DNA from: UBA6770 sp965661115
Lineage (GTDB): Bacteria > Bacteroidota > Bacteroidia > Flavobacteriales_G > Salibacteraceae
Reading direction: 5' to 3'
Length of the DNA stretch: 17,258 nucleotides
NCBI GenBank assembly: GCA_965661115.1
Contig: CBFICO010000051.1
Location: 1-17,258, forward strand
The position numbers were made by a program, and so were the translations under genes. Shown here in pieces: positions 1 to 8,215 of this stretch. How positions within the stretch are numbered: position 1 is the stretch's first letter; each line of letters opens with the position of its first letter. The notes below the pieces were generated by a model. The model was not told the DNA's origin and did not search any database. It saw only the letters and a list, made by a program, of their open reading frames with translations.

Positions 1-2
1 AC

Positions 3-71
3 AGGGAAGACGGTAAGGTTATGAAAAGCGACCAGTACTTTAAGCCGAATATTGCTTCTATATTGAGTTAG
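3..71 (+). CDS. C-terminal end of an unidentified protein (partial)
   Basis: Reading in frame 3 gives 22 residues ending in ...DQYFKPNIASILS and a TAG stop at 69-71; the other two forward frames hit stops within the first 25 bases. The gene begins outside the window. The piece is too short to assign a family. It ends over 300 bases before gatB, so it is probably not co-transcribed with it. Confidence 0.4.
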   Translation, partial: REDGKVMKSDQYFKPNIASILS

Positions 72-113
72 TAGTTGCTGGTTATAACTTGTACCAAATA
101 TTCTGGTGGGTAT

Positions 114-158
114 CCTTCCCTGAGGGGAAGGTGTCACGCCGTGGCGTGACGGAAGGGG
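114..158 (+). repeat. Palindromic GGGAAGG repeat, copy 1
   Basis: A 7-bp hairpin (CCTTCCC at 114-120 pairing with GGGAAGG at 125-131) is followed by TG, then a 16-nt self-complementary insert (134-149; TCACGCC/GGCGTGA arms), then CGGAAGGGG (150-158). The same architecture occurs in opposite orientation at 196-239. Short non-coding repeats of this look are scattered in intergenic regions of many Flavobacteriales genomes; that statement is general knowledge and was not searched here. No open reading frame is present. Confidence 0.7.
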
Positions 159-195
159 TCTAGAGTCAGAATCCTAGGTTACAAAAAGATAATTT

Positions 196-239
196 CCCCC
201 CTTCCGCTTCGTTCATCAGCACCTTCCCCAATTGGGAAG
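196..239 (-). repeat. Palindromic GGGAAGG repeat, copy 2 (inverted)
   Basis: Read on the minus strand this is a CTTCCC/GGGAAG hairpin (239-234 with 228-223), then GTG, a 13-nt insert unlike that of copy 1, then CGGAAGGGG and more G. The shared arms make 114-158 and 196-239 a long imperfect inverted repeat, so a transcript crossing it could fold into one large hairpin. No gene lies in 72-403 apart from these repeats and the gatB promoter. Confidence 0.65.
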
Positions 240-330
240 AACGAGCTGTATAATGAACGTTCTTTCAGAATACTTACTCACGAAGTAGTAAAAAATCTAA
301 ACATTAACTCCCTATAGCAATCGGGGCTTT

Positions 331-376
331 TAACTAGTCACTGCTAACTAGCAACTGGTCACTAAAAACTAGCTAC
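331..376 (+). repeat. Degenerate AACTAG-type repeats upstream of gatB
   Basis: The stretch carries AACTAG three times (332, 346 and 368), with AACTGG at 353, mixed with CACT; the first two sit 14 bases apart. It looks like a decayed short tandem array just before the gatB -7 box. Function unknown. A related AACTAG-C-CTAGTT inverted repeat occurs at 7522-7534 after the second M1 peptidase gene. Confidence 0.35.
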
Positions 377-381
377 TTTTG
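374..381 (+). promoter_or_regulatory. gatB promoter -7 box
   Basis: TACTTTTG matches the Bacteroidota -7 consensus TAnnTTTG exactly and ends 22 bases before the gatB ATG. No clear TTG-type -33 box is present at the usual distance. The 22 bases from here (374-395) match the rpsF promoter region at 21 positions. Confidence 0.65.
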
Positions 382-403
382 CCCGCTGATTTGAACGACT
401 GAA

Positions 404-1858
404 ATGTATCATTTACACGAAAAATACGAAGCGGTAATCGGGCTGGAAATTCACATCCAGTTGCTTACCAATAGCAAGGCATATTCCAACGATATTAATG
501 AATATGGAGCAGAGCCTAATTCAAATATCAGCGCCATAACCTTAGCACACCCGGGCGTTTTACCAAAGGTGAACGAGAAGCAGATTCAGTTTGCTATTCT
601 TATGGGTTTGGCTTGTGAATGCGACATTCGTAAAAAAAATCAATACGCTAGAAAAAACTATTTCTACGCGGATATGCCTAAAGGATATCAAATCACACAA
701 GATGAAACTCCAATCTGCAACAACGGTCATATTCTTATAAAGGATGCTGAAGGTGCTGAAAAAAGGGTAAATCTTACACGAATTCACATGGAGGAGGATA
801 GTGGTAAAAGTATTCACGACCAAGATCCTTTTCACACACTTATCGACCTAAACCGTGCGGGTACTCCGTTGCTGGAATTGGTTACGGAGCCAGACATTCG
901 CTCGGGTGAAGAAGCATACAACTTTGTAACGGAAGTAAGAAAGTTGGTGCGATACCTAGAAATTTGTGACGGCAACCTGGAAGAAGGTAGTATGCGTTGT
1001 GATGCCAATATTTCTGTTAGAGAAAGAGGTAGCGAAAAGTTTGGAACCAAGGTAGAGGTGAAAAACATGAATTCCATGCGAAATGTGCAACGTGCCATTG
1101 AGTTCGAGATAAATCGACAAATTGAAGCAGTAGAAAACGGCGAGGAAATCTTCCACGAAACCAGAAGTTTTGACGCAGCAACCGGCACCACAGCAGGTAT
1201 GAGAAGCAAGGAAGAAGCAAACGATTACCGCTACTTTCCAGAGCCAGATTTATTACCGGTTTACGTTGCGCAAGAGGATATTGAATCGGTTAAGAAAATA
1301 ATGCCACCACTTCCGCATGAGTTATTTAATAAATACACCCAAGAGCTTAAGCTGAGTAATTACGATGCGCAAATTCTTACGGATAGTAAAGACGTGGCGC
1401 TGTATTTCGAGAAAATGATTGCTCATTCAAACAATTACAAAGGCTGCGCTAACTGGCTTATGGGTGAGGTTAAAGGCTACTTGAATGAAAATGGCATTCA
1501 CATCAGCGAGTTTCCGATTTCTGCCGAGCGATTGGTGGGCATGATTCAATTGATTGATGAAGGGAAAATATCGAATTCTATTGCTAGCCAAAAAGTTTTC
1601 CCTGCTTTGCTAGGAGATACTTCTAAAACAGCTCAGCAAATTGCAGAAGAGCAAAACTTAATTCAAGAAGATGATAGCGACGCACTAATGGGATACATTC
1701 AGGCTGCTATTGAAGCTTTTCCAGATAAAGTTGAAGCCTACAAATCGGGCAAGAAAGGTTTGCTAGGATTGTTTATGGGTGAGGTTATGAAACGTAGTGG
1801 AGGTAAAGCCGACCCTAAGAAAACAAACGCATTATTACGCGAAGAATTAGAAAAATAA
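404..1858 (+). CDS. gatB: Aspartyl/glutamyl-tRNA(Asn/Gln) amidotransferase subunit B
   Basis: GatB is the kinase/amidotransferase subunit of the cytosolic GatCAB complex, which converts Glu-tRNA(Gln) (and Asp-tRNA(Asn)) to the correct amide form. The 484-residue length is normal for the family. The N-terminus YEAVIGLEIHIQLLT is the family signature, followed by the catalytic core with the characteristic segments ADMPKGYQI, DLNRAGTPLLELVTEPD, GSMRCDANISVR and KVEVKNMNS. The last ~150 residues are the helical and YqeY-like tRNA-binding domains, ending GLLGLFMGEVMKRSGGKADPK. The ATG at 404 is the first start after the promoter. gatA and gatC are not in the window. The stop codon overlaps the start of the next gene (TAATG), implying translational coupling with the TlpA-like lipoprotein. 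Confidence 0.97.
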   Translation: MYHLHEKYEAVIGLEIHIQLLTNSKAYSNDINEYGAEPNSNISAITLAHPGVLPKVNEKQIQFAILMGLACECDIRKKNQYARKNYFYADMPKGYQITQDETPICNNGHILIKDAEGAEKRVNLTRIHMEEDSGKSIHDQDPFHTLIDLNRAGTPLLELVTEPDIRSGEEAYNFVTEVRKLVRYLEICDGNLEEGSMRCDANISVRERGSEKFGTKVEVKNMNSMRNVQRAIEFEINRQIEAVENGEEIFHETRSFDAATGTTAGMRSKEEANDYRYFPEPDLLPVYVAQEDIESVKKIMPPLPHELFNKYTQELKLSNYDAQILTDSKDVALYFEKMIAHSNNYKGCANWLMGEVKGYLNENGIHISEFPISAERLVGMIQLIDEGKISNSIASQKVFPALLGDTSKTAQQIAEEQNLIQEDDSDALMGYIQAAIEAFPDKVEAYKSGKKGLLGLFMGEVMKRSGGKADPKKTNALLREELEK

Positions 1859-2979
1859 TGAGAAGATTAGTAATTGTTTTTGCGGCTATTTCTAGCCTAT
1901 TTGTAGCTTGTGATAAAGACGAAGTTTATTCACCTACAGGCACTTATGTTCAAGGTTACTTTGAAGGAATTCAAGGCGGGGAGTTAATTCTGGTGCAGTC
2001 ATTAATGACTGACCGAGTCGAGACTATTGACACCATAATTCCGGATGTTGACGGTAATTTCCAGGTGGGATTAAACGTGCCAGAAATTGGTTTTTACCGA
2101 ATTTACTTGAACAACAATAACGTGGCTGGATTTATTCTTCAGCCAAACGATACTGTTCAGTTTACGGCTAATATTGAGAACTTACCGAGCACCTATGCGG
2201 TAAGTGGAAGCATTGAGTCGGAAAAATTGCACGAGTTCGATAACATCATGAATACCTACATTGATAAAATTGATTCGCTTAACGCCTTGGTAGGTAGAGC
2301 AAAAGCCAACGAGTACTACAACGAAATGGCAGCTTTAATGTCCGAGCAAGATTACTTGCAACGAAACACTGGAGATAAAATTCGTCAGTTTGTAAAAGAC
2401 AACGATACTTATTTGGCGAGTTTGTCTGCTGTTCAAAAATTAGATCCAGAGGGTGACTTTGAATTGTTTGTTCAAGTGATGAAAGGATTAGAACCCAAAT
2501 TAGGCGGAACCGATTTGCACAACGATCTTAAAAGTAGAATTGACATGTGGCGCAAGGCACAAATTGGTGGTAAAATGATGGACATCACGCTAAGAAACCC
2601 AGAAGGGGAGTCCATTACCCTGTACGATCAATTGGGAGAATTGACTTTGGTAGATTTTTGGGCAAGCTGGTGCAGGCCCTGCCGCGCAGAGAACCCAAAC
2701 ATTGTAAAAGCTTACGATAAATACAAATCAAAAGGCTTTACGGTAGTGGGCATTTCTTTAGACGAAGACGAACAACGTTGGAAAGAAGCCATTGAGCAAG
2801 ATGGTTTGGGCTGGACGCACATGAGCGACTTAAAACTTTGGAATTCAGCTGCTGTGCAGACCTATAACATTGGAAGCATTCCTGCTAGTTTTATTGTGGA
2901 CAAAGAAGGAATTATCGTTGCTAAAAACCTTCGAGGTGCAGCGCTTGATTTAAAGATTTCTCAGTTGTTGGAGGAGTAG
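1858..2979 (+). CDS. TlpA-like thiol-disulfide oxidoreductase lipoprotein with N-terminal DUF4369
   Basis: A 373-residue envelope protein. The N-terminus is a lipoprotein signal (hydrophobic run, then FVAC with the lipidated Cys at residue 18). Residues ~27-120 look like DUF4369, a beta-rich domain often found ahead of thioredoxin domains in Bacteroidota (GYFEGIQGGELILVQ; later FILQPNDTVQF). A helical linker follows, then a TlpA/AhpC-type thioredoxin fold from ~235. The active site is WCRPC (Cys272 and Cys275), and the conserved cis-Pro loop is seen in GSIPASFIVDKEG. It is expected to reduce or exchange disulfides in the periplasm; the actual partner is unknown. The ATG overlaps the gatB stop by one base, so it is probably expressed from the gatB transcript, although the two functions are not obviously related. 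Confidence 0.9.
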   Translation: MRRLVIVFAAISSLFVACDKDEVYSPTGTYVQGYFEGIQGGELILVQSLMTDRVETIDTIIPDVDGNFQVGLNVPEIGFYRIYLNNNNVAGFILQPNDTVQFTANIENLPSTYAVSGSIESEKLHEFDNIMNTYIDKIDSLNALVGRAKANEYYNEMAALMSEQDYLQRNTGDKIRQFVKDNDTYLASLSAVQKLDPEGDFELFVQVMKGLEPKLGGTDLHNDLKSRIDMWRKAQIGGKMMDITLRNPEGESITLYDQLGELTLVDFWASWCRPCRAENPNIVKAYDKYKSKGFTVVGISLDEDEQRWKEAIEQDGLGWTHMSDLKLWNSAAVQTYNIGSIPASFIVDKEGIIVAKNLRGAALDLKISQLLEE

Positions 2980-3052
2980 AATCGTAAAAGTATTTAAAAG
3001 TGAAGCGATTCTATGAACTGGAAAACTCATTAAATTTTTATAAACAAGGGTA

Positions 3053-3424
3053 TTGAGAAGCATTAGAAGATTGTTTGGGGTTCTTATACTAGACTTGATT
3101 TTTACTCTGGTATCACTGGTTTTTATAGGAGGAGATTACAGACAAGAAGGTGATAAATGGTTTCAAATACTTAGTCTAACTGTGATTATCAGGCTTTTTC
3201 TACTTTCACCATACATCCTGTTTTTTATTTTATCTCTGACAAGACCTTCTAAATTTACTTTTAAACTAGAATTATTAGGTGTTTTACTATCCATTGGGTT
3301 GATCTTATATTATGTAATTACAGGTCTAGTCAATATGGAAGGGGTTATATTAAAACTAGCCTCATTTATTCTTCCGTTCTTGCTAGCGCTTTTAGCGTTA
3401 CGAATTGCAGATTTAAAGTCTTAG
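3053..3424 (+). CDS. Small hypothetical membrane protein, four predicted helices
   Basis: A 123-residue reading frame with four hydrophobic segments at about residues 9-26, 36-62, 72-94 and 97-121, separated by short charged loops. I do not recognise a family. The only available start in this frame is TTG at 3053, directly after an in-frame TAA at 3041, so the true start is uncertain. The consistent membrane pattern and lack of an overlapping better frame argue that it is real. It lies 73 bases after the TlpA-like gene on the same strand and could be its last operon member. No function is inferred. Confidence 0.55.
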   Translation: MRSIRRLFGVLILDLIFTLVSLVFIGGDYRQEGDKWFQILSLTVIIRLFLLSPYILFFILSLTRPSKFTFKLELLGVLLSIGLILYYVITGLVNMEGVILKLASFILPFLLALLALRIADLKS

Positions 3425-3596
3425 ACTCTCAAACCTTAGCTGTTCACGAATTGATAGCTATAGATTAAATCGTGTGGCTGATTCAATTTTTAAAAAGCTG
3501 CATAACAATGTAATTCGAACTATCTTCAATCAGACACAAGCCTAAGCGAATCGTTTCTTATTTTTTCCGTTCTTTGAATCCTTCATTCAAAACCCT

Positions 3597-5954
3597 ATGA
3601 ATAAACTCTTCTTTTCGATTCTTCTTTCGCTATCTATTTCTATTGGTTTTGCTCAACACATGCACCACACCTTCGAAACACCTGAAGGCAAACGCTCCGA
3701 TACCCTAAATGTGCTGCATTACGACATCGCATTAGATTTAACCGATTCTATTGGAAAAGAACTTTTTGGTGAGGTAGAAATTAAGCTGGTTTCAAAACTC
3801 AACGGACTCACCAAGGTTAATCTAGATTTACAACAACTAACCGTAGATTCTTTGTGGTTGGAGGGCAACAAAACAACCAACTGGACACATTCAAACAATT
3901 TACTTTCCATCACAACGCCACCTAAAAACGTTGGTGATACTATTCGAATAAAGGCGGCTTACCACGGTCTTCCGTTCGGCGAACGCTGGGGCGGTTGGTA
4001 CAACAACAGCACTTACATTTTTAACTTAGGTGTTGGTTTTGAATCTATTCCTCACAATTTGGGAAAAGTATGGCATCCATGCGTCGATAATTTTATAGAG
4101 CGAGCAACTTACACCGTAAAACTAAAAACCTATGGCAATTGGATAGGAGTAGGGAGTGGCGTTTTGGTTAGTGTAGATACCATTCAGCAAAACCCTAGAA
4201 TTCTGAACCGCACTTGGCAACTCGACCAAGAAATTCCAACTTATTTGTACGGAATTGCGGCTGCGAGGTATGTCTTATTGAAGGATACTTTAAAAGGTCC
4301 GCTTACAACGGTTCCTTCAGATTTATACGTATTGCCATCGCAGGTAAGTTCCATGCAGACTAAAACACAGCGATTAGAAGATTGCTTTAAACTCTACGAA
4401 AACGTTTATGGAAAATACCGATGGGATAGAGTAGGTTACAGCACCACTTCTCAAGGTGCAATGGAGCATGCCACTAATATTGCAATTCCACCAAGTGCGT
4501 CTGAGTCTACCATTATGCATGAGTTATCTCACCATTGGTGGGGTGATTTAATTACTTGCGAATCGGACCGAGATATGTGGATAAACGAAGGTATGGCTGT
4601 TTTTTCAGAGTATGTATTTACCGAGGAGTCTTACGGATCGGAACAAGCCCGAAATGATATGAGAAACGACTTATTTACAGTGCTAAATACAGCACATATC
4701 TCTGAGGATGGATATCAACCTATTTCTGGAGTTCCAAGAGTACATACTTATGGCACACATACCTACCGAAAAGGTGCTTTGGTGGGACATAACCTGAGAG
4801 TAAAATTGGGAGATCAAAAAACATGGAGTGGTTTTAAAGCCTTTTTAGACGCTAATGCATTCTCAGCTGTGAATAGTTATGACTTACAAGATGGTTTACA
4901 ATCGGCTACTGGAGTTGATTTAACAGACTTTTTCGACGATTGGGTATTCGGTTCTGGTATGGCATGTTATACGGTAGATACTTTTAAAATTGAGCCTACC
5001 GCTGGTTTGTACAAAGTGAATCTTTCGGTGAGACAGCTGAAAGCAAACAGCAATCATTTTTATGGTGAAATGCCTTTAGAGGTCTTGTTCATGGATGCAA
5101 ACCGAAACGAACACAAGGCAACTATTAAAGTAGCTGGAGAACTTACAAAGGTTGAATTGAAGATTCCAATAAATGCCACTTACGCAACCTTAAACCCCGA
5201 TTACAATTTGAATTATGCAATGACGGCCACCGATAATCTCATTGGAGCTACGGGAGCTGTAAATAGTCAAAACTTGGTAGTTTCTATTCAGGCCAGTTCG
5301 GTTACTGATACCGCTTTTGTACGAGCGCAAACCTATTGGACGGGTCCAAGTATCAGTTTGCGCAACGCTGTTGATTTGGGAGCTCGGATAAATAACAATC
5401 GATACTGGCGAATTGATGGAGTGGGAGCTGCCTCGTTTACCATTTCGGGAGCTTATAACGCCCAGAAGAATAATCGCGATTATGGGTTGGTAAAATCCTC
5501 AGAAGATAGTCTGATAGTACTTTACAGAAGAAACGCTGCTGAACCATGGACAATTCATTCCAACTATTCAATAACTGTTGGACTACCTGCAGATTCATTA
5601 GGTGGTTTTAGAATTGAAAACGCAGGTTTTGGCGAGTATGTGCTGGCAGAGTACGATTCAAGCTTTAACGAAGGGTTATTTGCATCAACAACGACTTACC
5701 AGTTGGAGCCAGTAGATCAACTAAAGGTATTTCCAAACCCGACAAATAATAAGGTAAGTATCGAGGTGGCGGATTTTAATCAAAATGAGCTTGTGGTTTT
5801 AAATACTCTGGGTGAGCTGGTTTTAGAGCAAGCCATTAATCAAGAAAAAACGGAACTAAACTTTGCCAAATGGGAGAGTGGGGTTTACTTTGTACTTCTC
5901 TATAAAAACGGCGTTGATAAGCCGATTGATTATAAACGATTGATAAAAAAATAA
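3597..5954 (+). CDS. Secreted M1-family metallopeptidase with T9SS sorting domain
   Basis: A 785-residue zinc aminopeptidase-type protein of family M1. Residues 1-19 are a Sec signal peptide (hydrophobic run ending FAQ). The M1 N-terminal beta domain follows (YDIALDLTDS). The substrate-binding motif appears as GAMEH (287-291), a variant of GAMEN. The zinc site is HELSHHWWGD (His308, Glu309, His312), with the third ligand Glu331 in WINEGMAVFSEY at the expected spacing. The last ~75 residues (VFPNPTNN..., ending GVYFVLLYKNG...KRLIKK) are a type A T9SS C-terminal sorting domain, so the enzyme is probably exported and anchored or released at the cell surface by T9SS. The stop abuts the ATG of a second M1 gene, giving a two-gene unit. 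The likely role is extracellular peptide degradation. Confidence 0.93.
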   Translation: MNKLFFSILLSLSISIGFAQHMHHTFETPEGKRSDTLNVLHYDIALDLTDSIGKELFGEVEIKLVSKLNGLTKVNLDLQQLTVDSLWLEGNKTTNWTHSNNLLSITTPPKNVGDTIRIKAAYHGLPFGERWGGWYNNSTYIFNLGVGFESIPHNLGKVWHPCVDNFIERATYTVKLKTYGNWIGVGSGVLVSVDTIQQNPRILNRTWQLDQEIPTYLYGIAAARYVLLKDTLKGPLTTVPSDLYVLPSQVSSMQTKTQRLEDCFKLYENVYGKYRWDRVGYSTTSQGAMEHATNIAIPPSASESTIMHELSHHWWGDLITCESDRDMWINEGMAVFSEYVFTEESYGSEQARNDMRNDLFTVLNTAHISEDGYQPISGVPRVHTYGTHTYRKGALVGHNLRVKLGDQKTWSGFKAFLDANAFSAVNSYDLQDGLQSATGVDLTDFFDDWVFGSGMACYTVDTFKIEPTAGLYKVNLSVRQLKANSNHFYGEMPLEVLFMDANRNEHKATIKVAGELTKVELKIPINATYATLNPDYNLNYAMTATDNLIGATGAVNSQNLVVSIQASSVTDTAFVRAQTYWTGPSISLRNAVDLGARINNNRYWRIDGVGAASFTISGAYNAQKNNRDYGLVKSSEDSLIVLYRRNAAEPWTIHSNYSITVGLPADSLGGFRIENAGFGEYVLAEYDSSFNEGLFASTTTYQLEPVDQLKVFPNPTNNKVSIEVADFNQNELVVLNTLGELVLEQAINQEKTELNFAKWESGVYFVLLYKNGVDKPIDYKRLIKK

Positions 5955-7523
5955 ATGCGATTTTTATTCTTCCTACTACTTCTACCAACGTTTCTTTGCA
6001 GTCAAGACAAGTACCCAAGACAAAACGAAATTGACATAATTCGCTATCGATTAGATCTCGAATTAAGCGTTGAATCGGATGAAATTAAAGGGCAGATAGA
6101 AGTTGAGTTCACCGCTACAGAAGCAGCCAATACTTTAAACCTAGACTTGGTAAATGCTTCAGAAGGTATGGGAATGACCGTTAGTTCGGTGCTTTTTGAC
6201 TCGGAAAAACTAAGTTACCAGCACAAGAATGAAAAGCTTTCAATCAATTTATCTGCTCAAATGGTGAATGATGGCGGAGGGATATTAAAAATAAATTATG
6301 CTGGAATCCCTCAAGACGGTTTAATCATATCTAAAAACAAACATGGCGATAGAACCTTCTTTGCAGACAATTGGCCAAACAGAGCACACCATTGGTTTCC
6401 CTGCATTGACCATCCATACGAGAAAGCCATTTTTGAATGCAACATAACCGCGCCCAATCATTACACGGTGGTGAATAACGGCGAGTTTCTGAATAAAGAA
6501 GAAGGTAAAAACGGAAATTCAATTTGGCATTTTCATGAGACATCAATTCTTCCAACAAAAGTGATGGTGATTGGCGTAGCAAAGTTTGCTCAGCGAATTT
6601 GTTCAGACACGACCAATGTTTTGCAATCTGCCTACGTGTATCCGCAAGAAGAGCAAAACGGATTACACGATTATTGCCGGACAACAGATATTTTGGCTTG
6701 GTTTGAGGAAAAACTAGGGCCCTATCCATATAACAAGCTAGATCACGTGCAATCAAAAACCCGTTACGGCGGGATGGAAAACGCCGGTTGCATTTTTTAC
6801 CACGAGAATAGCATTGATGGAAAATTTGGCTCAGAAGATTTATTCGCGCACGAAATAGCACACCAATGGTTCGGTAATTCTGCTTCGGAGGCCGATTGGC
6901 ACCACGTATGGCTTTCAGAAGGTTTTGCAACTTATTTAACTGAAGTTTATAAAGAAGAAACATACGATGATTCAGCTTTTAGAGTCGGAATGGAAGAAGC
7001 GCGAAAACGAGTTGAAGCTTTTCATGCAAAGTTTCCAAAAGCCAGCATTGTAGATACAACCATTACCGATTTAAACCGATTGTTGAGTCCTATGACCTAC
7101 CAAAAAGCCGCATGGGTTTTACACATGTTGCGTACCCTAGTAGGAGATAAGGTTTTCTGGAAAGGAATTCGAAATTATTACCAAGCTTATGCGTATAGCA
7201 ATGCAATGAGTGTAGATTTTCAACGTGAGATGGAAAAGGTTTACGGAAAAGATTTGTCGTTATTTTTCAATACCTGGTTGTACCAAGGAGGTCTACCAAA
7301 GGTTAAGGTGAAGTATAAATACTCAAGAAAGGACAGGGTATTGCTAATTACATTAAAACAACCAAAGAAAAATTGGTTTGTATTGCCAATTCAGTTTGGA
7401 GTAAACAAATCCTTTTTAGAAGTGATGGATGTCTCCAAAATGACCATTGCCATTGAAAAAGCCGATCCGCCATACGCTGGAGTAAAATTCGATTACCTAA
7501 ATAATTGTTTGCTTGGGAACTAA
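5955..7523 (+). CDS. M1-family metallopeptidase, short form
   Basis: A 522-residue M1 peptidase beginning directly after the preceding stop codon. It has an N-terminal export signal (MRFLFFLLLLPTFLCSQ); the Cys at 16 could alternatively be a lipidation site, but the context is weaker than a standard lipobox. Motifs: GGMENAG (272-278, the GAMEN exopeptidase motif), HEIAHQWFGN (His299, Glu300, His303) and WLSEGFATY (Glu322, third zinc ligand). It ends soon after the catalytic helical part and lacks both the large C-terminal ARM-like domain of classical M1 enzymes and the T9SS domain of its neighbour, so it probably stays in the periplasm. The two tandem paralogues are diverged (different GAMEN variants, WWGD versus WFGN), indicating an old duplication or independent recruitment. 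Confidence 0.92.
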   Translation: MRFLFFLLLLPTFLCSQDKYPRQNEIDIIRYRLDLELSVESDEIKGQIEVEFTATEAANTLNLDLVNASEGMGMTVSSVLFDSEKLSYQHKNEKLSINLSAQMVNDGGGILKINYAGIPQDGLIISKNKHGDRTFFADNWPNRAHHWFPCIDHPYEKAIFECNITAPNHYTVVNNGEFLNKEEGKNGNSIWHFHETSILPTKVMVIGVAKFAQRICSDTTNVLQSAYVYPQEEQNGLHDYCRTTDILAWFEEKLGPYPYNKLDHVQSKTRYGGMENAGCIFYHENSIDGKFGSEDLFAHEIAHQWFGNSASEADWHHVWLSEGFATYLTEVYKEETYDDSAFRVGMEEARKRVEAFHAKFPKASIVDTTITDLNRLLSPMTYQKAAWVLHMLRTLVGDKVFWKGIRNYYQAYAYSNAMSVDFQREMEKVYGKDLSLFFNTWLYQGGLPKVKVKYKYSRKDRVLLITLKQPKKNWFVLPIQFGVNKSFLEVMDVSKMTIAIEKADPPYAGVKFDYLNNCLLGN

Positions 7524-7666
7524 CTAGCCTAGTTGCTTTTGTTTACTCGTTTTAGCTTTTATAGTACTTAGTATTAATTAATCTAAAATATTGGTATTGA
7601 GTGATTTACCTCACTTTTTTATGCGGTTCTGTTTCTACAACTTTGAATCAAATAAAAAGTAGAAAT

Positions 7667-8137
7667 ATGACAACAAACAGGATAGGATTAAGTACAGAAA
7701 AGAGTGAAGAATTAGCAAATCTTTTGTCAGACTTTTTGGCAAATTATTCGGTTTTTTACCAAAATGTACGAGGATATCATTGGAACATCAAAGGAGAGAA
7801 GTTTTTTGAATTGCACGTGAAATTTGAAGAACTCTACAATGATTTGTTTTTAAAGATAGATGAAGTAGCTGAAAGAGTTTTGACCCTTGGGTATGCTCCT
7901 AATCATCAGTTTACAGCTTATCTAAAAACTTCCGAGATTAAAGAAAGTACAGAAGTTAGCAATGGTATAAAATCCGTAGAGGAAATTCTAAACTCCTTTA
8001 AATTGCTGCTGCAAAAGCAACGTGTGATTTTAGATGTTTCAGGAGAAATAAACGATGAAGGCACCAATGCTCATAATGAGCGATTACATACGAGAGCAAG
8101 AGAAGTTAGTTTGGATGTACTCTGCCTTTTTGAATAA
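7667..8137 (+). CDS. dps: Dps-family ferritin-like protein, probable C-terminal frameshift
   Basis: A Dps/starvation-type miniferritin that oxidises and stores iron and protects DNA. ATG at 7667 (MTTNRIGL) is preferred over an upstream non-ATG start at 7601 because the extra 22 residues have no Dps character. Ferroxidase residues are present: His38 (YHWNIKG), His50, Asp65 and Glu69 (IDEVAER). From residue ~136 the reading frame runs into HNERLHTRAREV... and stops at 8137, which is not Dps-like. The overlapping frame from 8073 reads IMSDYIREQEKLVWMYSAFL and stops at 8141, the expected last Dps helix. One surplus base near 8072 would explain this. As written, the last helix is replaced and 12-mer assembly is doubtful. 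Sequencing error and recent mutation cannot be told apart here. Confidence 0.88.
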   Translation: MTTNRIGLSTEKSEELANLLSDFLANYSVFYQNVRGYHWNIKGEKFFELHVKFEELYNDLFLKIDEVAERVLTLGYAPNHQFTAYLKTSEIKESTEVSNGIKSVEEILNSFKLLLQKQRVILDVSGEINDEGTNAHNERLHTRAREVSLDVLCLFE

Positions 8138-8159
8138 GTAGATTTTAAACAACGCAAAA

Positions 8160-8194
8160 AAAAGCCCCGATTTGCGATGCAAATCGGGGCTTTT
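8160..8194. terminator. Bidirectional intrinsic terminator between dps and rplI
   Basis: A perfect 16-bp stem (8160-8175 with 8179-8194) with a GAT loop and GC-rich core AGCCCC/GGGGCT. On the plus strand it ends in TTTT followed by AAATTTT; on the minus strand it is followed by eight T (the A-run at 8156-8163). It sits between the convergent ends of dps (8137) and rplI (8216) and can stop transcription from both sides. Confidence 0.9.
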
Positions 8195-8215
8195 AAATTT
8201 TAATGAGTTCGATAA

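Noticed and set aside
311..330. Terminator-like sequence (CCCTATAGCAATCGGGGCTTTT type)
   Set aside because: The right half resembles the 8179-8194 terminator arm, but the left arm is too short and mismatched to form a convincing stem. It may be a decayed terminator.
114..376. Possible CRISPR array in the gatB upstream region
   Set aside because: The repeats are inverted, unequal and only two in number; the AACTAG units are short and irregular. There are no regular spacers and no cas genes.
832..1209. Minus-strand open frame inside gatB
   Set aside because: It is a shadow of gatB without family character, promoter or neighbours.
6331..6963. 210-residue open frame on the minus strand
   Set aside because: It lies wholly inside the second M1 peptidase gene, antisense to the catalytic region. 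The peptide has no recognisable domain, and the plus-strand gene has all family motifs.
7601..7666. Extended N-terminus of Dps from a non-ATG start
   Set aside because: The 22 extra residues do not resemble Dps or a signal peptide, and an ATG at 7667 gives the normal family start.
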